Source: DASRJG01 sp964647625 | Lineage (GTDB): Bacteria; Acidobacteriota; Polarisedimenticolia; Polarisedimenticolales; DASRJG01 | Direction: 5' to 3' | DNA length: 64,000 nt | Assembly (NCBI GenBank): GCA_964647625.1 | Contig: CAZYHZ010000013.1 | Location: 22,512 to 86,511 of the forward strand | The notes under the pieces: model-generated | Seen by the model: the letters and a program-made list of their open reading frames with translations, nothing else | The model's database searches: none | What the model was told of the DNA's origin: nothing | Part shown: piece after piece, positions 60,001-64,000 of the stretch | How positions within the stretch are numbered: the first letter of the stretch is position 1 | Layout of the letters: every line of letters begins with the position of its first letter | Program-made: the position numbers and the translations under genes

Positions 60001-61746
60001 CTCGCCGCCCAGGTACCCCTCGCAGTGGACCTCTCGCCCGCACGGCCCACCGCCCCCCGTGCACCGGCTCTGCACGAATCCGCCGGGAGTCGACGGAACG
60101 TGATTCGCGCGCTTGTCCCAATCCATCTCGCGCACGCCGCTGCAGGTCAGACAATCGTTGCCGTAGCCGTTGCATCGGCCGGTCGACCCGTTGAACGGCA
60201 TGAGGAACCCGCGTCCCTCGCAGGACTGGTGCGTCATCATCATCGACGTGATGTCGGCGTACGCTTCGGGGGGGTTGTCCTGGATGAAGAGGTCGTGGTA
60301 GTCCAGGCCGTGTCCCCATTCGTGCATGAGGATGCCCGCGATTTCACCGCAATTGCGGCAGTTCTGCCCGTTGCCTTCCAGATACGTCAGCCTCTCCCCG
60401 TAGAGCGTCTTCCAGGAGGCATCGCAGGTCCCAAACGATTCCGGATCCTGGTCGATCTGGACCTCGACCGTGGACGTCAGCCAGGGGAGGTTCGGAAGCC
60501 AGGTCTGGGCATGCTCGGCGAGGCGAGTCAGGTGATAGTAGCTGTCGCGCATCGCGTGGGTGTTGCCCGCGCTCGTTCCGGCGGGCACGCTGCACTGCGT
60601 CGGGCCGTTCGTTCCCAAGTTGATGTCGGAGTCGCAAGTGACCTGCTGGCCGAAGAGGCCGCACACCCCGCCCCCGGGCCGCATGAACTGCCCCTGGAAC
60701 CTCGTCCCCATCATCGTTCCCGCCGGCGAGCAGTCGTAGAGACCGCTCGAGTTCGCCGGCTTGAGCGTCGTGTCGGTCGCCATCTCCGCGTACGGCATCG
60801 GGAAGTTGGGCTGCTCGCAGCCTTCCGGGCAGATCCCGTCGTTGCTGAACGGATGGACGCCGCCCTTGATCTGCGCATGCTCGGTCTGGTCGACGAACGC
60901 CCAGACCTTTCCGCTGTGGGCATCCACCATGGTGAGCCAATCGCCTTCCTGGCCCGAGATCACGACAGAGAATCTCCAGACGAGGGCCGTCGTGTAGCCG
61001 GCGCCGATCGCCCCCGTGTAGGGGGCGCGGGCCGCTCCGTCCTTCGTCTCGACGGGGACGGGGAGAAACTGGAGCTGGGCCTTCGACGTGATGTCCATCG
61101 CGTCTTTTTCGGTCAGTTTCAGGTACGACGCCAGGCGGTCCTTGGCCTCGCCCAGGTCGAGATCGGGTATCGGGCTCGCGTCGACGCGGCTCCAGCGGGG
61201 CGCTCCGAACGAGATCAAGTTCCCGTGGCCGATGGTGAGCACGAAGCGCTCGCCGACGACGGGAATGCCGTGCACCACGTGGTCGAACGAGAGCTGCCAG
61301 ACGCTGTCGAGCATCGGGCCCGAGGCGGTCTTGCTGTAGACCAGCTCGGAGTCGCCGGCGAGGACCAGAGATTTGTTTTCATTCAGGAACGCGCGCGCCG
61401 GTGCTTCGAGGGAATCGACATTCGTGTCCTTGTCGACCGCCCAGGGGATTCCCTGGCCTTCGACGAGCAGCGGAGCCCCGGAGCGCCGGTCGATGTAGAT
61501 CCGCCAGTCCGGGCCGTGCGCCGTCCGGAACGATTCCCACCCCGAGCGCACCGCCTCTGCGGCGTCGAACGACTCGAGCGTTGCCGGCTGCGCTCCGAGC
61601 GCGCCTTCGGGGTTTTCGATGACGAGCGGATCGAACCGCCCCGTCTTCGGTTGTTCCTGAAGCGCGTAGGCCGCAGTCGCCGCAACCAACCCCAGGGAAA
61701 GGGCACACCACCCCGCAGCGACGGTACGGCCAGTGAAGCGGATCAT
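57046..61746 (-). CDS. Giant secreted metallopeptidase with P-domain and CP-ending C-terminal domain
   Basis: A 1566-residue protein. Signal peptide; FTP/PepSY-like propeptide (about 40-280); a zinc peptidase domain with GILMHEWGHGLDYHD (HEWGH, near residue 475) and the downstream PPEAYADI acidic site, resembling M36/M4 gluzincins. Then FnIII-type modules, a proprotein-convertase P-domain (HTFDGDLTFTLIAPTGLKI), a CARDB-like domain, a jelly-roll (choice-of-anchor J, EGFDNGIPATW) and the shared C-terminal domain (LWFVVVGDDNATIEASWG) ending DNSGTCP. It should be exported and processed. GAGGGA lies before the ATG. Confidence 0.88.
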   Translation of the reverse strand: MIRFTGRTVAAGWCALSLGLVAATAAYALQEQPKTGRFDPLVIENPEGALGAQPATLESFDAAEAVRSGWESFRTAHGPDWRIYIDRRSGAPLLVEGQGIPWAVDKDTNVDSLEAPARAFLNENKSLVLAGDSELVYSKTASGPMLDSVWQLSFDHVVHGIPVVGERFVLTIGHGNLISFGAPRWSRVDASPIPDLDLGEAKDRLASYLKLTEKDAMDITSKAQLQFLPVPVETKDGAARAPYTGAIGAGYTTALVWRFSVVISGQEGDWLTMVDAHSGKVWAFVDQTEHAQIKGGVHPFSNDGICPEGCEQPNFPMPYAEMATDTTLKPANSSGLYDCSPAGTMMGTRFQGQFMRPGGGVCGLFGQQVTCDSDINLGTNGPTQCSVPAGTSAGNTHAMRDSYYHLTRLAEHAQTWLPNLPWLTSTVEVQIDQDPESFGTCDASWKTLYGERLTYLEGNGQNCRNCGEIAGILMHEWGHGLDYHDLFIQDNPPEAYADITSMMMTHQSCEGRGFLMPFNGSTGRCNGYGNDCLTCSGVREMDWDKRANHVPSTPGGFVQSRCTGGGGPCGREVHCEGYLGGETIWDLVNRDLTAMGVDLPSAWQLVDKLWFVTRYASGGGMWECALPNADGCFSTSLFSRLRNIDDDDGNLANGTPHAAAIFAAFSRHGIACGQASDASNQNYSTCPTVGTVSPTFDIASGTVTLKWAPVAHAVQYRILRNDIGCNWASTTVGTTLGTSYTDSGLGNSFTEYYRVQALGGNSACDAPVSACIAATPEPFAGQLKLSSAKYTCVGTIGLTVIDANIGASTTSVSIQSSTESTPESVTLTQIAPGSDTYTGSITTTTAPPTHDGVLSVTSLDTVTATYLEADDGGGNHNIPHVSTATIDCTPPVITKVQTTAITGTTAKITWATDEPADSTVHYGLTPPPGTTTGVPASVQGHSVPLTGLNECSTYDFSVASKDVVGNQTSDDASGAYYPFTTSKSFSTTYSSADTPKDIPDQFSAGASTAISVPDIHTLQDVNVNVNVQHTFDGDLTFTLIAPTGLKIVLANPHGGSGDNYTNTTFDDEAAVPLGSSPPFTGSFQPDTPLSAADGINTAGTWQLNVVDGSGQDTGQILNWSLQLTYSATSCGSHAVVRSASRVSDSCPSGGPGNANSYWDAGEHVQFKLVLENDGTTALTGVTATATPTTAGVTMDDATASFPDIPAGASVESVSPHLTAHLPTSLACGGTVSFNISVQTNQGTFPGTASDVAGRATNGTGRVLSEGFDNGIPATWSIVNGGTDANAGSTWTASNPGVRTIAPPMKVPIVTIDSDAAAPGELMDDSLQSPVLNLSTATSAVLQFDEFFRWFPGGLNETADVDVRSSITGGSWVNVLRQQGVSSANPAHQSVNISAQAAGAADAQLRFHYWNGQSEEYWQVDNVTVDTSAPGSCDMPTCVAAAGGAKPVPDGVFGAAMKASRGNAAGTTIAVTWDAATCPSADNHILYGNLASVASVTVVGAVCDLGTSGSASWTSVPAGNLWFVVVGDDNATIEASWGTDGVGGQRGGTATSGQCGLTTRDNSGTCP

Positions 61747-61832
61747 CGGTCCCTCGCTTCCTGGGGGGTAGGTATTGAGACTACCGCAATCGCTCTGCGC
61801 AGGCAGACGAGGTTTTGGACGATGGCCGCCTC

Positions 61833-61854
61833 CTGCGGATTTAAAACCGCAGGC
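61833..61854 (-). terminator. Hairpin between the TPR and metallopeptidase genes
   Basis: CCTGCGG (61833-61839) and CCGCAGG (61848-61854) pair around an AT-rich 8-nt loop. It lies between the stop of the TPR gene and the metallopeptidase start, both on the reverse strand. No U-tract follows on either strand, so terminator function is only suggested. Confidence 0.35.
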
Positions 61855-61895
61855 CGTACGGCGCGGACCCGCCGGCCCGGGCGCGCAAGCGCCTA

Positions 61896-62645
61896 CTACT
61901 GTGAAGTAGGAGTTATCTGCTTTCGCAGCGCCTTACCTTTGTTGAACCAGGCGCGCTGGGTGCGAAGCACGAAGCGGGGGGACGTTCGTTTGGCCTCCTC
62001 GAGGCGGGTCAGCCACTCGCACGCTTCCTCTTTCTTGTTCTGCCCGGCGAGGAACTCGGCGTAGCTGCAGAGCATCTCCGGGGTGCTCGTGTGCTTCATC
62101 GCGGTGGCGAACACCGCCGCGGCTTCGGCGCTCCGGCCGATGGCCGTGTAGGCGCGCGCGAGGAACATCCCGCCCCGGTAGAAATCGAGCTTCGGCTCGA
62201 TGCGGAACGCGTATTCCAGGTCGGGGACCGCGACCGGAGCCTCGCCCAGTTCGAGCGAGCACTGGCCGCGGCGGTAGAACGTCCGCGGTGTGTCGGTCCC
62301 GGTCCCGACCGCCCGGTTGAACGCGTCGCGCGCCTTCGGGTACTCCCTTTCGTCCCAGTACAACTCACCCAGCTCCTCGAGGTTGGCGATGGACGGGTTG
62401 TCGAGGATCTGAGCTTCGATCGCGGCGATGCGGGTCTTGCGGGCGTTTCGCTCCATCGCGGCGCGCAGCACATCCGCCTCGGCGAACACCTCGACGATGA
62501 GATACGCGGCGGCGCCGACGAACCCGCCCATGAAGATGACCCAGAGCCAGATGAAGCCCGCCCGGCGGCGCCAGAAGAAATGGACGAGCGCCGCGATCTG
62601 GACGATGAACCCCCAGGGGTAGAACAGGTGACTGAACAGGCCCAT
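61896..62645 (-). CDS. Membrane-anchored TPR protein
   Basis: A 249-residue protein. Two N-terminal membrane helices (FIVQIAALVHFFW; FIWLWVIFMGGFVGAAAYLI) resemble the PLDc_N-type anchor, then TPR hairpins (LEELGELYWDEREYPKARDA, YRRGQCSLELGEAPVAVPDL, ARAYTAIGRSAEAAAVFA). A cytoplasmic scaffold for other proteins is the usual role of such a combination; partners are unknown. ATG 62645 is preceded by GAGGTGGG. Confidence 0.85.
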   Translation of the reverse strand: MGLFSHLFYPWGFIVQIAALVHFFWRRRAGFIWLWVIFMGGFVGAAAYLIVEVFAEADVLRAAMERNARKTRIAAIEAQILDNPSIANLEELGELYWDEREYPKARDAFNRAVGTGTDTPRTFYRRGQCSLELGEAPVAVPDLEYAFRIEPKLDFYRGGMFLARAYTAIGRSAEAAAVFATAMKHTSTPEMLCSYAEFLAGQNKKEEACEWLTRLEEAKRTSPRFVLRTQRAWFNKGKALRKQITPTSQ

Positions 62646-62717
62646 CTCGACCCACCTCTTGGGTGCCTATCGTACGGCGGATCGGTGTTCGGTCGAGTTG
62701 CGGATGACCGGTGGCGC

Positions 62718-62845
62718 TCAAAACGGCGCGAGCGTCGGAACGACGTTGTCGCCGAAGCTGGTGTTGTCGGTGGAATCGTTGCAAAAATCCGCCAGCTTGA
62801 GCGTTCCGCTGCACGAGTCGATCGCCAAGTTGCCGCTGGCGGTGT
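62718..62845 (-). pseudogene. C-terminal stub of a secreted-type protein
   Basis: The reverse strand encodes ASGNLAIDSCSGTLKLADFC, NDSTDNTSFGDNV and VPTLAPF before a TGA at 62718-62720. The residue composition is protein-like and typical of the end of an exported protein. Upstream in the same frame nothing credible continues past about 62845. I do not recognise the family. Confidence 0.4.
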
Positions 62846-62850
62846 TCCGT

Positions 62851-63050
62851 GGGAACCGTCTACAGGAAGCTCGGCCTGTACGCGGCGTCGCGGCCGCTGC
62901 TCGAGGACGGCCTTGGGACGCTCCGGACGTCGGGGGGGGGACGACCCGCGCACGCTCGACGCGGGACCGGTCGAAGCCGCGCGGTGTCTCAACGACCGCG
63001 CGGTGACCGCGATGCAGGACGAGCGCTCTGCGGAGGCGCTTCCGCGCTGA
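62851..63050 (+). pseudogene. C-terminal stub of a TPR (kinase-associated type) protein, frameshifted
   Basis: The frame reads GTVYRKLGLYAASRPLLEDG, a TPR rung as found in TPR kinases, up to LGTLRTSGG. After a run of nine G (62932-62940) the following frame reads DDPRTLDAGPVEAARCLNDR and AVTAMQDERSAEALPR to a stop at 63050. The two frames join through the homopolymer, so a frameshift occurred there. No N-terminal part exists in this window. Confidence 0.5.
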
Positions 63051-63065
63051 AACCAGAGTCTCCCG

Positions 63066-63539
63066 TCAGGCCTGAGGGTTTCTCGCGCCTCCGAGCCCCG
63101 ACAGCAACGAGCCGAGCTTGCTTTCGAGCGCGTTCACGTCCGGCATCTTGCCGTCCGGCGTGAGCTTGTCGATCACCGTCGGCAGCAGTCCCGCGAGAAG
63201 CGAGCCCGCCTCGCCGACGGGTACTCCCGATTTCTGGGCGAACTGCGCGATCGTGTCGCCGCCCAGGACGTTCGCCACCTGCGCAGCAGAGATCGGCGGG
63301 TTGGGTCCCGACGAGATCCACTGCGAGACCATGTCGCCCAAGCCCTTCTGCTGGAAGGTGGCGACGAGACCGCCGAGTCCGCCCTGGCCGCCGACCGAGC
63401 TGTCCCGCGTGCTGAGGAGGCTCGCCACGGCCCCGACGACCTGCGGGTTGTGCGCCGCCATCTCGAGCAAGCCGCCTAATCCGCCCTGAGTGTGCTCCGC
63501 GCCCGTCAGCTTATTCAAGAGTCCGTCGAGCAGTCCCAT
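63066..63539 (-). CDS. yidB: YidB family (DUF937) protein
   Basis: A 157-residue Gly/Leu-rich protein: MGLLDGLLNKLTGAE opening, QGGLGGLVATFQQKGLGDMV and SQWISSGPNPPISAAQVANV, and FAQKSGVPVGEAGSLLAGL. This is the YidB/DUF937 signature. Function is unknown in detail; members are soluble and often linked to stress. The ATG at 63539 has GAGGAG upstream. Confidence 0.92.
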   Translation of the reverse strand: MGLLDGLLNKLTGAEHTQGGLGGLLEMAAHNPQVVGAVASLLSTRDSSVGGQGGLGGLVATFQQKGLGDMVSQWISSGPNPPISAAQVANVLGGDTIAQFAQKSGVPVGEAGSLLAGLLPTVIDKLTPDGKMPDVNALESKLGSLLSGLGGARNPQA

Positions 63540-63681
63540 GGCAATCTCCTCGTAAGTTGTTGGTGACCCATTCGACCGGGGACCCGGCCGATTGTATCGC
63601 CGCAGGATCGGCGCTGCGGGGGGGCAAATGGCCGTAATATGGTCGCGTCCGGCGGCAAGTCCGCCCAGGAGACTACGAGCG

Positions 63682-64000
63682 ATGAAGATTTCGCGAATGC
63701 AGGCCGTTTCCCTCGGCACCGGCATCATCTTGATGGGGACCGTTCTCGCTCATGGCGCTGCGCCCAAAGACGCCACGGGCCAGTGCGTCGATGGCACCTA
63801 CACGACCGCCAAGACGAAAGACAAAGGCTGCACCAAGCACGGCGGCGTGAAGACCTGGTTCGCCGACTCCGGCGGAGCCGCGCCTCAGGCGGCGACGACA
63901 CCTCCGGCCGCGACCGCGCCGTCGCACGCAGCGAAGAGCACGACCCACGCCGCTGCGCCAGCGGCGGCAGCTGCGCCGAGCGCCGCGGTCCACACGGGCG
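63682..64000 (+). CDS. Secreted DUF3761-domain protein, partial (runs off right edge)
   Basis: ATG 63682 opens a signal peptide (MQAVSLGTGIILMGTVLAHG) followed by PKDATGQCVDGTYTTAKTKD and KGCTKHGGVKTWFAD, the DUF3761 pattern with two Cys and a HGG motif. A low-complexity Ala/Pro tail follows and the frame is open to the window end, so 106 residues are visible. CAGGAG lies near the start and TAATAT (63635-63640) is a good -10 about 40 bp upstream. Function unknown; the Ala-rich tail may be a wall- or membrane-spanning linker. Confidence 0.75.
   Translation, partial: MKISRMQAVSLGTGIILMGTVLAHGAAPKDATGQCVDGTYTTAKTKDKGCTKHGGVKTWFADSGGAAPQAATTPPAATAPSHAAKSTTHAAAPAAAAAPSAAVHTG

Noticed and set aside
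58258..62064. 1268-codon open frame on the + strand opposite the metallopeptidase
   Set aside because: Shadow composition without motifs; the - strand frame carries HEWGH, P-domain and the -CP terminus.

Overview
This is a GC-rich (roughly two-thirds G+C), densely coded bacterial window with no phage, plasmid or CRISPR hallmarks. The gene content points to Acidobacteriota, possibly a Thermoanaerobaculia-like lineage. The signs are two DUF2911 proteins, a bacillithiol enzyme (BshC), three large Ser/Thr kinases carrying C-terminal TolB/WD40-type propellers, a tricorn-type protease, and many long secreted proteins sharing one C-terminal domain. This taxonomic call is inference from gene families; no rRNA is present.

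Layout. 0-5 kb: partial bshC, DUF2911, a vapBC-type toxin-antitoxin pair, SRPBCC, a second DUF2911, a helical-repeat protein and a small-protein/nucleotidyltransferase module. 5-13 kb: one 2542-residue RHS/YD-repeat protein with an N-terminal propeller and an unrecognised C-terminal domain. 13-16.6 kb: two tandem HNH endonucleases, YjbQ, a second nucleotidyltransferase module and a GreB-like factor that lacks its finger. 16.9-22.2 kb: a subtilase and a parallel beta-helix protein. 22.2-26.5 kb: a recombination scar, a decayed third nucleotidyltransferase module, and an operon of SDR, DAACS symporter and an unknown membrane protein. 26.6-39.4 kb: secreted proteins, rhomboid, two kinases, a cyclase, a sulfatase/FGE chimera and a DUF2442/DUF4160 pair. 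39.4-45 kb: five secreted surface proteins and cupin-type genes around a fourth nucleotidyltransferase module. 45-57 kb: kinase, Uma2, cupin, histone-H1-like protein, tricorn protease and a two-component pair. 57-64 kb: a giant metallopeptidase, a TPR membrane protein, a deletion scar, YidB and a DUF3761 protein.

Three window-wide patterns stand out. (1) Four copies of a two-gene unit, a small alpha-helical protein plus an AbiEii/MNT-like nucleotidyltransferase, occur at 4.5, 15.6, 22.5 and 43 kb. Three are intact and one has lost its catalytic motif. (2) Six unrelated secreted proteins share a C-terminal domain and all end in Cys-Pro-COOH, which suggests a dedicated surface-sorting or anchoring signal. 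(3) At least twelve genes have a -10-like hexamer only 6-10 nt before the start codon and no Shine-Dalgarno, which implies extensive leaderless transcription.

The window also carries an unusual number of gene scars: truncated, fused or frameshifted remnants near 4.4, 22.3, 22.8, 34.1, 35.3 and 62.8 kb. This is consistent with active local duplication and deletion. Most coding calls rest on motifs visible in the translation. Family names given without a catalytic motif are recognition from memory and should be read as such.
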